Below are positions 1 to 8,880 of a stretch of 64,000 nt of DNA, one piece after another. A program made the position numbers and the translations under genes. Position 1 is the stretch's first letter; each line of letters begins with the position of its first letter. The notes under the pieces are model-generated. The model ran no database searches, had not been told where the DNA came from, and saw nothing but the letters and a program-made list of their open reading frames with translations. Source of the stretch: Larkinella punicea. GTDB lineage: Bacteria; Bacteroidota; Bacteroidia; Cytophagales; Spirosomataceae. Where the stretch lies: positions 186,001 to 250,000 of the forward strand of contig NZ_QOWE01000007.1 of assembly GCF_003334855.1 (NCBI RefSeq). Reading direction: 5' to 3'.

Positions 1-1389
1 GTATTCGGACGGCTGAACTACATCTACAACGACAAATATATCGTAACGGGGGTGATTCGTCGCGACGGTTCATCGCGGTTTGGAGCGGCCAATCGGTTTG
101 GGGTTTTCCCGGCCTTCTCGGCAGCCTGGCGGATTTCCGGTGAGAACTTCATGAAAGATGCGACGTTCATTACCGACCTGAAGATTCGGGGGGGCTGGGG
201 CCAAATGGGGAACTCCAACAACGTAGACCCCAACAACCAGTATAGTCTGTTTGCCACCAACGTGGCCAACTCCTACGACATTGGTGCCACCAACAGCACG
301 CTGAGCCCCGGTTTCTTCCGGAGCCGGATCGGTAACCCGAATGCCAAATGGGAAACCAGTACGACCACCAACTTAGGGATCGATGCTACGTTCCTGAATG
401 GTAAACTGGATGTCGTTTTCGATATCTGGCGGAAAGACACCAAAGACCTGCTGTATCAAGTGCCGATTGCCGGCGTTGTCGGGGTTCGGGCTACGGCTCC
501 TTCGGTCAACATCGCCGGGATGCGGAACGAAGGGATCGACCTGTTGATCGGCACCCGCGGAAAACTGAGCAGCGATGTTTCGTATGAAATCAACCTGACG
601 GGTAGCGTTCTCAAAAACCGGATTCAGCAACTAGCTCCGGGCGTTCCGTATTTCGACGTTTCACCGGCTTCCAACCGCCTGGGCTTGCCCGCTACCCGGA
701 ACCAGCCCGGTCAGTCGATTGCCTCTTTTTACGGTTTTCAGGTTGTGGGCCTGTTCCAGAATCAGGAAGAAGTTAGAGCCGCTCCTACCCAAACGGGTGC
801 CGGTGTGGGTCGTTTCCGTTTTGCCGACATCAACGGGGATGGTAAAATCGACAACACCGACCGGACGTTCATTGGTAGCCCGGTACCGAAATTTACGGGA
901 GGGATCAACTTCCAGATCAACTACAGGGGATTCGATGCGGCAACGTATTTGTACACCTCGCTGGGCAACAAAATCTTCAACCTGTCGAAATGGTATACCG
1001 ATTTCTATCCGTCGTTCCCCGGAGCGGCTGTTAGCGAGCGGGTAAAAGATTCGTGGTCGCCGACGAATACGGGCACGAGCCAGCCGATTTTCGAAGATGT
1101 TTCCAACTTCAGCACCAACACCCAGCCGAATTCCTTCTATGTGGAAGATGGTTCATACCTGCGGATGCAGAACATTACCCTCGGGTATACGCTGCCTTCG
1201 GCCCTGTTGAGCAAACTCAAGTTAGGCCGCGTACGGATTTCCGCATCAGCCAACAACATCTTCACCATCACGAAGTATGAGGGTCTGGACCCTGGTGTCG
1301 GTGGAGCGGCTGACCAGAACTTCGGGATCGACGTCGGAAACTATCCGCTGACCCGTAGCTACAATGCCGGCCTGAGCGTTACCTTCTAA
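1..1389 (+). CDS. SusC/RagA-family TonB-linked outer membrane protein, C-terminal part
   Basis: This is the 3' end (about 462 codons) of a SusC-type TonB-dependent transporter; the N-terminal signal, carboxypeptidase-like domain and plug lie before the window. Seen: the reading frame is open from base 1, with the family sequence [17 protein letters not shown] near the start, a DINGDGKID turn, the typical late segment [18 protein letters not shown], and an aromatic beta-barrel terminus ending NAGLSVTF. Known: SusC barrels import oligosaccharides or peptides across the outer membrane with a SusD lipoprotein lid and energy from TonB. The SusD gene follows after 30 bp, so the two are surely co-transcribed. 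The substrate cannot be told, because no enzyme gene follows. Confidence 0.95.
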   Translation, partial: VFGRLNYIYNDKYIVTGVIRRDGSSRFGAANRFGVFPAFSAAWRISGENFMKDATFITDLKIRGGWGQMGNSNNVDPNNQYSLFATNVANSYDIGATNSTLSPGFFRSRIGNPNAKWETSTTTNLGIDATFLNGKLDVVFDIWRKDTKDLLYQVPIAGVVGVRATAPSVNIAGMRNEGIDLLIGTRGKLSSDVSYEINLTGSVLKNRIQQLAPGVPYFDVSPASNRLGLPATRNQPGQSIASFYGFQVVGLFQNQEEVRAAPTQTGAGVGRFRFADINGDGKIDNTDRTFIGSPVPKFTGGINFQINYRGFDAATYLYTSLGNKIFNLSKWYTDFYPSFPGAAVSERVKDSWSPTNTGTSQPIFEDVSNFSTNTQPNSFYVEDGSYLRMQNITLGYTLPSALLSKLKLGRVRISASANNIFTITKYEGLDPGVGGAADQNFGIDVGNYPLTRSYNAGLSVTF

Positions 1390-1419
1390 TTTGAACCAAC
1401 CGATTAAGAAATTTAGACA

Positions 1420-3159
1420 ATGAAAGATATAGTCACAAAAGGAACCCTGCTGGCGCTCGCTTTAACGTTTAGCACGCTGGCCTGTAAGGATAGCTTTTTA
1501 GTGGTGCAGCCAACCGGTACACTGACCAGTGCGCAGTTGAGCACGAAAAATGGTCTGGAAGGTTTGCTGATCAGTGCCTACACCGAGCTGAATGGCCGGG
1601 GGTTCAGCCAAACCGCCAGTTCGACCAACTGGATGTATGGAAGTATCATGGGGGGAGAAGCCAACAAAGGCTCCAACGCTGGTGACTTCAACGCCATCAC
1701 GCCGTTTCAGCGCTTCGAAATGCTGGCAGCCAGTGGCGAACTCAATGCCCGCTGGAACCTGATGTACGAAGGCATTAGCCGGGCTAATTCCGTCCTGCGG
1801 CAACTGAAAACGGCGGATGCAACGGTAAGTGCCGATGATGTGGCCCGCATTGGTGCCGAAGCCAAGTTTCTGCGCGCTCACTACTATTTTGAGCTGAAAC
1901 GGACGTTCAACATGGTGCCGTATGTTGACGAAACCGTCGATTATGCCGCCGGAATTACAGAAATTGCGAACAACACGGACATCTGGCCAAAAATCGAAGC
2001 CGACTTCAAAGCCGCTTACGATGTATTGCCGGAAATACAGAGCGCAGCCGGGCGCGCCAACAAATGGGCTGCCGCCACCTATCTGGCCAAAACCTATCTG
2101 TACCAGAAGAAGTATGCCGAAGCAAAAACCCTCTTCGATCTGGTGATCGCGAGTGGCAAAACGTCTTCGGGCAACAAATACAGCCTCTATCCGCAGTATG
2201 GCCTGGTGTTTAGCGCCGACAATGAGAAAAACGACGAGATCGTTTTCGCCACACAAAACGTAGCCAACGCTGGTAGCTCCGATGCCGCTTCGGGTGACCT
2301 GAACCTGAACTGGCCTTATAACACCGGCCCGGCGGGTCCGGTAGGTTGCTGCGGTTTCTTTCAGCCCAGCTTCGAGTTAGGGAATTCGTTCCGTACGGAT
2401 GCTACCGGACTGCCTCTGCTGGACGGTTCGTATAATACCGGCACTAACCAGCTTAAAACGGATCAGGGGATCGCTTCGTCAGCGACCTTTACGCCCGATG
2501 CTGGCAATGTGGACCCCCGTCTCGATCACTCCATCGGTCGTCGTGGCATCCCGTATCTGGACTGGCAGGATTTTCCGGGCCAGGACTGGATTCGCGACCA
2601 GGCTTTCGGCGGTCCTTATGCTCCGAAAAAATACATCTATACCAAGGCCCAGGAAGCCCGCATTGCTGACGTTTCGAACTGGACCAAAGGCTGGACCGGT
2701 ATTAACGTGATCCTGATCCGCTATGCCGATGTGTTGTTGATGGCGGCAGAATGTGAAGTTGAAGTAGGAAGCCTGGAGCGCGCCCGCGCGTTGGTCAACC
2801 AGATCCGGACCCGGGCGGCAAATCCGGCGGGTTACGTGATGAAAGGAACGGCACCGGCGGCCAAATATGTCATTAGCAACTACACGGCCCCCTGGACCGA
2901 CAAAGCTGCCGCCCGCACCGCCGTTCAGTTTGAACGCAAGCTGGAACTGTCGGGCGAAGGTCACCGCTTCTTTGACCTGGTGCGTTGGGGAATTGCGGGT
3001 CCGGTGCTGAATGCTTACCTGACCTACGAAGGTGCCAAACTGACGAACGGTCTGGGTGGTGCCAAGTTTACGCCCAACAAAAACGAATACATGCCGCTGC
3101 CCCAAACGCAGATCGACTTGCAGGGAACGGCCATATTGAAACAAAATCCCGGTTATTAA
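1420..3159 (+). CDS. SusD/RagB-family nutrient-binding outer membrane lipoprotein
   Basis: Surface lipoprotein that captures substrate for the SusC transporter just upstream. Seen: 579 residues; a short lipoprotein signal with lipobox LALTFSTLAC and lipidated Cys22; a helical TPR-like core including the segment AKFLRAHYYFELKR; and the C-terminal SusD signature region with ILIRYADVLLMAAECEVE and FERKLELSGEGHRFFDLVRW. The end MPLPQTQIDLQ...LKQNPGY is the usual SusD terminus. Start chosen at the ATG that gives the signal peptide. Followed by a hairpin that probably ends the transcript. Substrate unknown; family assignment is firm. Confidence 0.96.
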   Translation: MKDIVTKGTLLALALTFSTLACKDSFLVVQPTGTLTSAQLSTKNGLEGLLISAYTELNGRGFSQTASSTNWMYGSIMGGEANKGSNAGDFNAITPFQRFEMLAASGELNARWNLMYEGISRANSVLRQLKTADATVSADDVARIGAEAKFLRAHYYFELKRTFNMVPYVDETVDYAAGITEIANNTDIWPKIEADFKAAYDVLPEIQSAAGRANKWAAATYLAKTYLYQKKYAEAKTLFDLVIASGKTSSGNKYSLYPQYGLVFSADNEKNDEIVFATQNVANAGSSDAASGDLNLNWPYNTGPAGPVGCCGFFQPSFELGNSFRTDATGLPLLDGSYNTGTNQLKTDQGIASSATFTPDAGNVDPRLDHSIGRRGIPYLDWQDFPGQDWIRDQAFGGPYAPKKYIYTKAQEARIADVSNWTKGWTGINVILIRYADVLLMAAECEVEVGSLERARALVNQIRTRAANPAGYVMKGTAPAAKYVISNYTAPWTDKAAARTAVQFERKLELSGEGHRFFDLVRWGIAGPVLNAYLTYEGAKLTNGLGGAKFTPNKNEYMPLPQTQIDLQGTAILKQNPGY

Positions 3160-3196
3160 TTTTCGGCCGGAACCAATACCGTTTATTTCCTTTTAT

Positions 3197-3227
3197 GATG
3201 AGGTGGGGCCAACGGTCCCACCTCATC
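3197..3227 (+). terminator. Probable terminator after the SusC/SusD pair
   Basis: An 11-bp perfect stem (gatgaggtggg / cccacctcatc) with a 9-base loop, 37 bp after the SusD stop. The downstream sequence is only modestly T-rich (tgtttgg), so efficiency is uncertain. Confidence 0.5.
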
Positions 3228-3288
3228 TGTTTGGTAGGGGTCGAAGCCAAATGACAAAATCCTGCACCCTATTCCCAAAATGATGTAC

Positions 3289-3319
3289 TTGCTTTTATAG
3301 TGGGCATCCTCTACTTTTG
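3289..3319 (+). promoter_or_regulatory. Bacteroidota-type promoter of the metal locus
   Basis: TTG at 3289-3291 and TACTTTTG at 3312-3319, separated by 20 bases, match the Bacteroidota sigma-factor consensus TTG...TAnnTTTG. The ATG of the next gene is at 3327, only 7 bases after the -7 element, so the transcript would have almost no leader. Confidence 0.6.
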
Positions 3320-3326
3320 ATCCGTC

Positions 3327-3794
3327 ATGAAACGCACGATCTTCCAACTGTTCAACCTCCTGATGACCTGCATCGTACTGCTGAGCAGTACCGGTTTTGG
3401 TCTGATTGAACACACGTGCCGGATGCGCGGGAAGAAAGTGTCGTTAGCAATGACCCAGTCGGCCAACGCGAACAGAAGCTGCCCGATTCACCGCCAGAAA
3501 GCGGTTTCTCCGTCGGAACACGCCACCTCATCTCCCGTTTTCAAACGAACGGATTGCTGCCAGGAAGCGCAGCGGTATGAAAACGTCGATTTTTCGTCGT
3601 CCATCACGCAACTCGTCGCCAAGTTCGTCAAGTCGATGGCTGACACGGTACTGGCCGGGGTAACAGCGCTCGTGACCTGGTTGTTCACCAGTCTGGCTGT
3701 AGCCGATACCGCGTCGACGCTGGCGGATTTTGATTCTCCCCCTCTCCAGTACGGGCGCAGTCTGCTCTCGTTTGTTCAAAGCTTTTTGCTATAG
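3327..3794 (+). CDS. HYC_CC_PP-type small exported protein of the metal locus
   Basis: A 155-residue protein with an N-terminal signal or anchor (residues 5-26 hydrophobic). The pattern resembles the small Bacteroidota family named for its HYC, CC and PP motifs: here His-Thr-Cys at 29-31 (HTC rather than HYC), Cys-Cys at 77-78 and Pro-Pro at 138-139. A further CPIH lies at about 52-55, and a hydrophobic stretch at about 107-127. Cysteine and histidine pairs fit metal binding, but no function is established to my knowledge. It is the first gene of the locus and is followed after about 80 bp by a TonB receptor; members of this family often sit beside such receptors. Family assignment rests on motif order only. 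Confidence 0.7.
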   Translation: MKRTIFQLFNLLMTCIVLLSSTGFGLIEHTCRMRGKKVSLAMTQSANANRSCPIHRQKAVSPSEHATSSPVFKRTDCCQEAQRYENVDFSSSITQLVAKFVKSMADTVLAGVTALVTWLFTSLAVADTASTLADFDSPPLQYGRSLLSFVQSFLL

Positions 3795-3873
3795 GAAGTC
3801 GTCTTGTGCTAAAATGAAGTCCATGCTGAAAAAGCATCGGTTCCTTTTTATTTCAACCACATTACGACTCTTT

Positions 3874-6132
3874 ATGCGTCCACATTCCACCTATAAAACA
3901 GTATTGACCACCCTATGGCTGGCTCTCCTCAGCGTTGTTTACGCTCCCGCGCAAATCCTGACCGGCACGGTTTCGGAGCGTGTCAACACCAAAACCGTGC
4001 CGCTGGTCGGCGTCACCATCTATTGGGCAGGCACCTCGGTTTCCTCCACCTCAACCGACTCCGGCTTTTTCACCATCAACAAACCAGACTCGCTCAACCG
4101 GCTTGTTTTCAGCTATGTGGGCTTTAAAACCGATACAATTACGGTTTCTGACCAAACCAGTCTGACCGTCATTCTCACCAGCCAGAATACGCTCCAGGAA
4201 GTGACGGTTCAGGGGGCGTCGTCGCAAACGGATCGGTTTTCGCCCATCCAAAACGAAATTCTGACCACGCGAACGCTGGCCAAAGCCGCCTGCTGTAACC
4301 TGTCCGAATCGTTTGAAACCAATGCCTCCGTCAATGTGTCCTACAGCGATGCCGTCACCGGAGCCAAGCAGATTCAGATGCTGGGATTGAGTGGAAATTA
4401 CGTGCAAACCAACGTTGAAAACATCCCCACCATCCGCGGTCTGGCGTCTACGTTCGGTCTGAATTATGTGCCGGGTACCTGGATTTCGTCCATCGACATC
4501 GGCAAAGGAGCCGGTTCGGTCGTCAACGGCTACGAGGGCATGTCGGGTGCGATGAACGTCGAATTGCAAAAACCGGACGCCCGGGAGCGGATTTTTGCCA
4601 ACGCCTACGTCAACAGTTTCGGACGGGTCGAAGGCAACCTGAACCTGTCGAAACCGCTGACTCCAACATGGAGCGTCGGTTTTCTGGGACACGCCAGCAC
4701 GCTACAAAACCGGATCGATCAGAACGGCGATAACTTTCTGGATTTGCCCCTGTATACGCAATATAACGGGATTGTTCGCGCCAAATACGGAACGGAGCGG
4801 TTTATGACCCAGTTTGGCATCAAGTCACTCTACGAAGACCGGACCGGCGGACAGGTGGCGGCAACCCGCAGCGGCAGCCCGACTTACCAGTTTACGAACA
4901 CCACCAAACGGTTTGAAGTGTTTTCCAAAACCGCCCGGCTTTATCCGGAAAAACCGTACCGGGGGCTGGGGCTGATCCTGAACGCCGTCAACCACGAACA
5001 GAACTCCTTTTTCGGTTTTATTCCCTACAACGGTCAGCAGAAAACGCTCTACGGCAACCTGATTTACCAGTCGATTATCGACAATACCAACCATTCGTTC
5101 AAGGCCGGCGTAAGTTATCTGCTCGACGATTACCGCGAAAAATACCGTGACTCGCTCCTGACCCGAACCGAATCCGTTCCGGGTGTTTTTGGGGAATACA
5201 CCTACAAGTACCTGGATAAACTCACGCTGGTGGCGGGTGCGCGGCTGGATTTTCATAACCTGTTCGGTACGCAGTTTACGCCCCGTTTTCACGCCAAATA
5301 CGACCTGACCGACAACCTGATCCTGCGGGCCTCGGCGGGGCGTGGTTTCCGGACGCCGAATGCGCTGGCCGAAAACTACGGGTATCTGGTGAGTTCGCGG
5401 ACGGTGTATTTCGATGCTGAACTCCAGCCGGAAATCTCCTGGAATTACGGAACCAGCCTGACGCAGGAGTTTAATCTGTTCGGCAAAAAGGCGTCGCTCG
5501 TGCTGGATTATTACCGCACAAATTTTCAGAATCAGTTGATCGCCGATCTGGAACACCCGCGCGAACTCCATTTCTATTACCTGTCGAGTCGGTCGACACC
5601 CGGTTTGAAAGCACGTTCGTTTTCCAACAGTTTTCAGGCCGAACTGAACTACCAGCCCATCCGGCGCATGGAGGTCAAACTGGCCTACCGGCTTTTCGAC
5701 GTTCGCCAGACGATGGGCATGGCCTTCGGGGAAAGTCTCCTGTTGCCGCGCATGATGGTGAGTCGCGACCGGGTTCTGTTCAATGCGGGGTATGCGTTGC
5801 CGTTCGACAAATGGAAGTTTGATTTCACGGTGCAATGGAACGGCCCAAAACGGATTCCGTACCTGCGCGAAGGCTACGAACACACCAGTTACCAGAACAT
5901 GCCGCGGGAAAATGCCCCCGGTTTTTACAACATCAACGCGCAGATTACCAAGTCGTTCCGGACGTGGGATGTGTATCTGGGGGGCGAAAACCTCGGCAAT
6001 TTCCGGCAAGCCAATCCGATTGTGGGTGCCAGCGACCCTTATGGCCGGGATTTCGACGCGGCCGCGCGGGTGTGGGGGCCTATCACGGGGCGGATGATTT
6101 ACGGCGGTTTTCGGTATAAACTTAAAATCTAA
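3874..6132 (+). CDS. TonB-dependent receptor, probable copper/heavy-metal related
   Basis: Outer membrane receptor of 752 residues. Seen: signal peptide ending VVYAPAQ (about residue 27); a carboxypeptidase-like regulatory domain (ILTGTVSERV...LVFSYVGFKTD, about 28-110); a plug starting near residue 115 with the unusual motif AKAACCNLSESFETN; then a 22-strand type barrel, including GRGFRTPNALAENYGY, ending GGFRYKLKI. Start: the frame is open further upstream (ATG at 3814), but 3874 gives a standard short n-region. Known: receptors carrying this CCNLSESFETN plug segment are seen next to HMA proteins in Bacteroidota; I infer a metal or metallophore substrate. The next gene starts 3 bp after the stop, so they form one operon. 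Confidence 0.88.
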   Translation: MRPHSTYKTVLTTLWLALLSVVYAPAQILTGTVSERVNTKTVPLVGVTIYWAGTSVSSTSTDSGFFTINKPDSLNRLVFSYVGFKTDTITVSDQTSLTVILTSQNTLQEVTVQGASSQTDRFSPIQNEILTTRTLAKAACCNLSESFETNASVNVSYSDAVTGAKQIQMLGLSGNYVQTNVENIPTIRGLASTFGLNYVPGTWISSIDIGKGAGSVVNGYEGMSGAMNVELQKPDARERIFANAYVNSFGRVEGNLNLSKPLTPTWSVGFLGHASTLQNRIDQNGDNFLDLPLYTQYNGIVRAKYGTERFMTQFGIKSLYEDRTGGQVAATRSGSPTYQFTNTTKRFEVFSKTARLYPEKPYRGLGLILNAVNHEQNSFFGFIPYNGQQKTLYGNLIYQSIIDNTNHSFKAGVSYLLDDYREKYRDSLLTRTESVPGVFGEYTYKYLDKLTLVAGARLDFHNLFGTQFTPRFHAKYDLTDNLILRASAGRGFRTPNALAENYGYLVSSRTVYFDAELQPEISWNYGTSLTQEFNLFGKKASLVLDYYRTNFQNQLIADLEHPRELHFYYLSSRSTPGLKARSFSNSFQAELNYQPIRRMEVKLAYRLFDVRQTMGMAFGESLLLPRMMVSRDRVLFNAGYALPFDKWKFDFTVQWNGPKRIPYLREGYEHTSYQNMPRENAPGFYNINAQITKSFRTWDVYLGGENLGNFRQANPIVGASDPYGRDFDAAARVWGPITGRMIYGGFRYKLKI

Positions 6133-6135
6133 GCC

Positions 6136-6714
6136 ATGATCCTTTACATCAAACACATGGTTTGCGGACGATGCAAGCGCGTCGTTCGGGATATTCTGGA
6201 AGAGCTCGGCATTGAGGTGCTGCGGGTGGAACTGGGCGAGGTGGAAACGGGCGAACTGCCGACGACGGTTTCGATGGAGCAAATCCGGCAGGTGCTGGCC
6301 GATAATGATTTTGAACTGCTGGAAGACCGGAAAGCGGTGGTGGTTGAACAGATCAAAACGCTCATCGTCAACGAGGTACACCACGACCGGCGCGAACGGC
6401 CGGAGCATCAGAATCTGTCGGACTTTCTGACCCAGAAAATCGGGTATGATTACTCCTACCTCAGTCATTTATTCTCGGCCATTGAGGGAATTACCATCGA
6501 AAAATACGTCATCGCTCAGAAAATTGAAAAAGTGAAGGAATATTTGCTCTACGGGGAGTTAACCCTGAGTGAGATTGCCTGGCGGCTGGGCTACAGCAGC
6601 ACCCAGCACCTGTCGAACCAGTTTAAACAGGTGGTGGGCCTGACCCCGGGTGATTTTAAACGCACCGGCCTGGCTTACCGAACCGAAATCGACAAAGTGG
6701 GGCCACCAAAATGA
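6136..6714 (+). CDS. HMA-like metal-binding domain fused to AraC-family DNA-binding domain
   Basis: A 192-residue cytoplasmic protein. Residues 1 to about 70 look like a ferredoxin-like HMA domain: it opens MILYIKHMVCGRCKR with a Cys10-x-x-Cys13 pair in the metal-loop position. Residues about 85-185 are an AraC-type double helix-turn-helix (LTLSEIAWRLGYSSTQHLSNQFKQ...GLTPGDFK). There is no sugar-type cupin domain. I infer a regulator that senses a soft metal ion or a metallochaperone through CxxC and controls the surrounding operon. The gene starts 3 bp after the receptor stop. No signal peptide. An alternative is that the N-terminal domain has lost metal binding and only mediates dimerisation; the intact CxxC argues against this. 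Confidence 0.85.
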   Translation: MILYIKHMVCGRCKRVVRDILEELGIEVLRVELGEVETGELPTTVSMEQIRQVLADNDFELLEDRKAVVVEQIKTLIVNEVHHDRRERPEHQNLSDFLTQKIGYDYSYLSHLFSAIEGITIEKYVIAQKIEKVKEYLLYGELTLSEIAWRLGYSSTQHLSNQFKQVVGLTPGDFKRTGLAYRTEIDKVGPPK

Positions 6715-6767
6715 GGCACAAACGCAGTAGCATCCGGTAAATCCGTGGCAGACAAAGATCAAATTCT

Positions 6768-8246
6768 ATGATTTCAATACAAAAATGGGTTCTCGTTGTT
6801 CTTTTTATCAGTACTACGGGAATCGCCTGGGCAGATGGTTTTCCGGTTGACACCAGCCGGAAAACCAGAATGCCACCAGCCAAAAAAATGATGAAACAGG
6901 ACAGCATGGACCACGCTGCGATGGGTCATGCAATGCACGACATGATGCAGATGCAGCAGGGCATGGCCATGATGTCGCACCTGTATTCGCGGAACCTGCC
7001 CATGAACCGGAATGCCTCCGGAACGGCCTGGCACCCCGACCAGACGCCCATGTACATGTATATGTTTCATCCGTCGCAGTCGACAGGAAACCAGTGGATG
7101 ACGATGTTGCACTACAGCGTTTTCCTGCGGCATACCAACCAGAATTTCAACAATCCGGGCAAACGGGGCCGCGCAACGCAGTTCGATGCCCCCAACTACA
7201 TCATGGGCATGGCACAACGGCAGATCGGACAACGGGGCTTGCTGGCGTTCAAGGCCATGATTTCGCTCGATCCGCTGACGGTGGGAAAGAATGGCTATCC
7301 ACTTCTGTTTCAGTCGGGTGAGACCTACCAAGGCCAGCGGCTGATCGACCGCCAGCACCAGCACGATCTGTTTTCGGAACTTTCGGTCGGGTATTCCTAC
7401 GCGCTGTCGCCGAATGCGGATGTGTTCGGCTACGTCGGGTATCCGGGCGAACCGGCGCTGGGGCCACCGGCGTTTATGCACCGGCTGTCGTCGTTCAACA
7501 ACCCGGATTCGCCTTTGGGCCACCACTGGACCGACGCCACTCACATTACCTTTGGGGTGGCAACCGCCGGTTTTCGGTATAAAATTGCTAAATTGGAAGT
7601 GTCGAATTTTACGGGTCGCGAACCAAACGAAAACCGCTATGGCTTCGATCGCCCGCGTTTCGACAGTTACTCGTACCGGCTTTCGGTAAACCCGTCTCCG
7701 ACGCTGGCGTTGCAGTTTTCGCAGGGGTTTATCAAGAGTCCGGAAGCCCTGGAGGCCGATCATAACGTTACCCGAACAACGGCATCGCTTTTGCACAGCA
7801 AACCGTTGGGGCAACCCGGTCGCTACGTTTCCTCGGCGCTGGTTTGGGGGCTGAACTCCCACGATGGCGTCAACGAAAACGCGTATCTGGCCGAAAGCAG
7901 TCTGCAACTGGGCAAAACCGCCTTGTTCGGACGATACGAGAACATCACAAAGTCCGTTGACGAACTGGGGCTGAGAGATTATTTTTTCACTGCCCCGAGC
8001 GATGCAACGAAGCTGGTGAACATCAACAGTTTAACACTCGGCCTGAATTACCGTCTGTTGCAATTGGCCCAAACCGATCTGGTCGTTGGTGCCCAACTGA
8101 CGGGTTCGTTCCCGGATCGGGATTTGGAACCGATTTATGGCAAAAATCCGTTATCAGGGCAGCTTTATTTACGAATTACCCCATCGCTGATGCCCATGAT
8201 GATGCCGGGCAAATCCATGCCGGGAAAATCCATGAACCACCATTAA
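6768..8246 (+). CDS. Met/His-rich exported protein, probable outer membrane barrel
   Basis: A 492-residue exported protein (signal up to about WADG, residue 23) of unknown function. After the signal comes a segment extremely rich in Met and His (about residues 35-70: KKMMKQDSMDHAAMGHAMHD, then MMQMQQGMAMM), and the C-terminus again ends MPMMMPGKSMPGKSMNHH. Met/His clusters of this type bind Cu(I)/Cu(II) or Ag(I) in periplasmic copper proteins (CopA, CusF, PcoE-like). The middle has alternating polar/aromatic stretches with FRYKIAKLEVSNFTGREPNE and closing LNYRLLQLAQTDLVVGAQL, suggesting a beta-barrel. Position between the regulator and the HMA gene supports a role in metal handling. I do not recognise a named family. 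Confidence 0.75.
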   Translation: MISIQKWVLVVLFISTTGIAWADGFPVDTSRKTRMPPAKKMMKQDSMDHAAMGHAMHDMMQMQQGMAMMSHLYSRNLPMNRNASGTAWHPDQTPMYMYMFHPSQSTGNQWMTMLHYSVFLRHTNQNFNNPGKRGRATQFDAPNYIMGMAQRQIGQRGLLAFKAMISLDPLTVGKNGYPLLFQSGETYQGQRLIDRQHQHDLFSELSVGYSYALSPNADVFGYVGYPGEPALGPPAFMHRLSSFNNPDSPLGHHWTDATHITFGVATAGFRYKIAKLEVSNFTGREPNENRYGFDRPRFDSYSYRLSVNPSPTLALQFSQGFIKSPEALEADHNVTRTTASLLHSKPLGQPGRYVSSALVWGLNSHDGVNENAYLAESSLQLGKTALFGRYENITKSVDELGLRDYFFTAPSDATKLVNINSLTLGLNYRLLQLAQTDLVVGAQLTGSFPDRDLEPIYGKNPLSGQLYLRITPSLMPMMMPGKSMPGKSMNHH

Positions 8247-8285
8247 TTAACCTGACGTAGCTTCAAACTGTAAACTCTCTTCACC

Positions 8286-8639
8286 ATGAAAAAGCACTTA
8301 ATTGGACTCCTGACCATTCTGTTTCTGGCCTTCGGCATCACTGCAAAGGCCGCTGACGATAAAGAAAAAGAAGTTAAAATCAAGACCTCGGCCATTTGCG
8401 AAATGTGTAAGGAACGCATTGAACGCAACCTGGCTTTCGAAAAAGGCATCAAGGAATCCAACCTGGATCTGAAAGATAAAGTCGTCACGGTGAAATACAA
8501 TCCGAAGAAAACTGACGTCAACAAGATCAAAGCCAACATCTCGAAATCCGGCTACGACGCCGATGAGGTGACGGCAGATGAAAAAGGCTACGCTAAATTA
8601 CCTTCCTGCTGCAAAAAAGGCGGCATGAAGCACCAGTGA
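8286..8639 (+). CDS. Periplasmic heavy-metal-associated (HMA) domain protein
   Basis: A 117-residue exported metal-binding protein. Seen: signal peptide ending about GITAKAA (residue 23); an HMA fold with the motif AICEMCKERIERN giving Cys38-x-x-Cys41; typical beta segments VVTVKYNPKKTD and a GYDADEV end; then a tail with a second soft-metal site (LPSCCKKGGMKHQ). Known: HMA domains bind Cu(I), Zn, Cd or Hg via CxxC; exported copies in Bacteroidota act as periplasmic chaperones or sinks. It is the last gene of the metal locus, 39 bp after the Met/His-rich gene. The extra CC and Met-His tail is unusual and may be a second ligand set. Confidence 0.88.
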   Translation: MKKHLIGLLTILFLAFGITAKAADDKEKEVKIKTSAICEMCKERIERNLAFEKGIKESNLDLKDKVVTVKYNPKKTDVNKIKANISKSGYDADEVTADEKGYAKLPSCCKKGGMKHQ

Positions 8640-8649
8640 GTTAAGAGTT

Positions 8650-8734
8650 AAGAGTTAAAAGTTAAAAATTAAAAGTAGGCTGACGCGTTAACCGTGGACA
8701 TATCAATACTTTTAATTTTTAACTCTTAACTTTT
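8650..8734. repeat. Tandem-word hairpin with GGCTGACGC core
   Basis: Two 28-base arms (8650-8677, 8707-8734) complementary with 2 mismatches and made of repeated words such as gttaaaag / agagttaa. The core GGCTGACGC (8678-8686) follows the left arm directly. Lies just after the HMA gene stop, so it may also act as a terminator. Confidence 0.8.
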
Positions 8735-8761
8735 TAGGACTTACGTCTGATAATTCTTTAT

Positions 8762-8862
8762 ACTTTCGCTTTTGCCCCTAAATCCCCTAAAGGGGACTTG
8801 GACCCAGCTTAACTCAGATGCTAAAAGTCCCCTTTAGGGGATTTAGGGGCAAAAGCGAAAGT
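8762..8862. repeat. 38-bp perfect inverted repeat of CCCCTAAAGGGG type
   Basis: Arms 8762-8799 and 8825-8862 are perfect reverse complements around a 25-base loop. Each arm carries the word cccctaaagggg and ends in a cgcttttgccc stretch. The same word forms the hairpin at 57962-58013, so this is a dispersed family. Sits just before the kynureninase start. Confidence 0.85.
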
Positions 8863-8880
8863 CCTACTTTTAACTCATCT

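Noticed and set aside
3730-3873. Longer N-terminus for the TonB receptor (TTG 3730 or ATG 3814)
   Set aside because: It would overlap the upstream gene or give an overlong n-region; ATG 3874 gives a normal signal peptide.
4825-6468. Open frame of 547 codons antisense to the TonB receptor and regulator
   Set aside because: Spans two clear sense genes; translation has no motif or start context.
8818-8880. N-terminal extension of kynureninase (21 codons)
   Set aside because: The codons are the right arm of an intergenic inverted repeat, and family members start at the later ATG.
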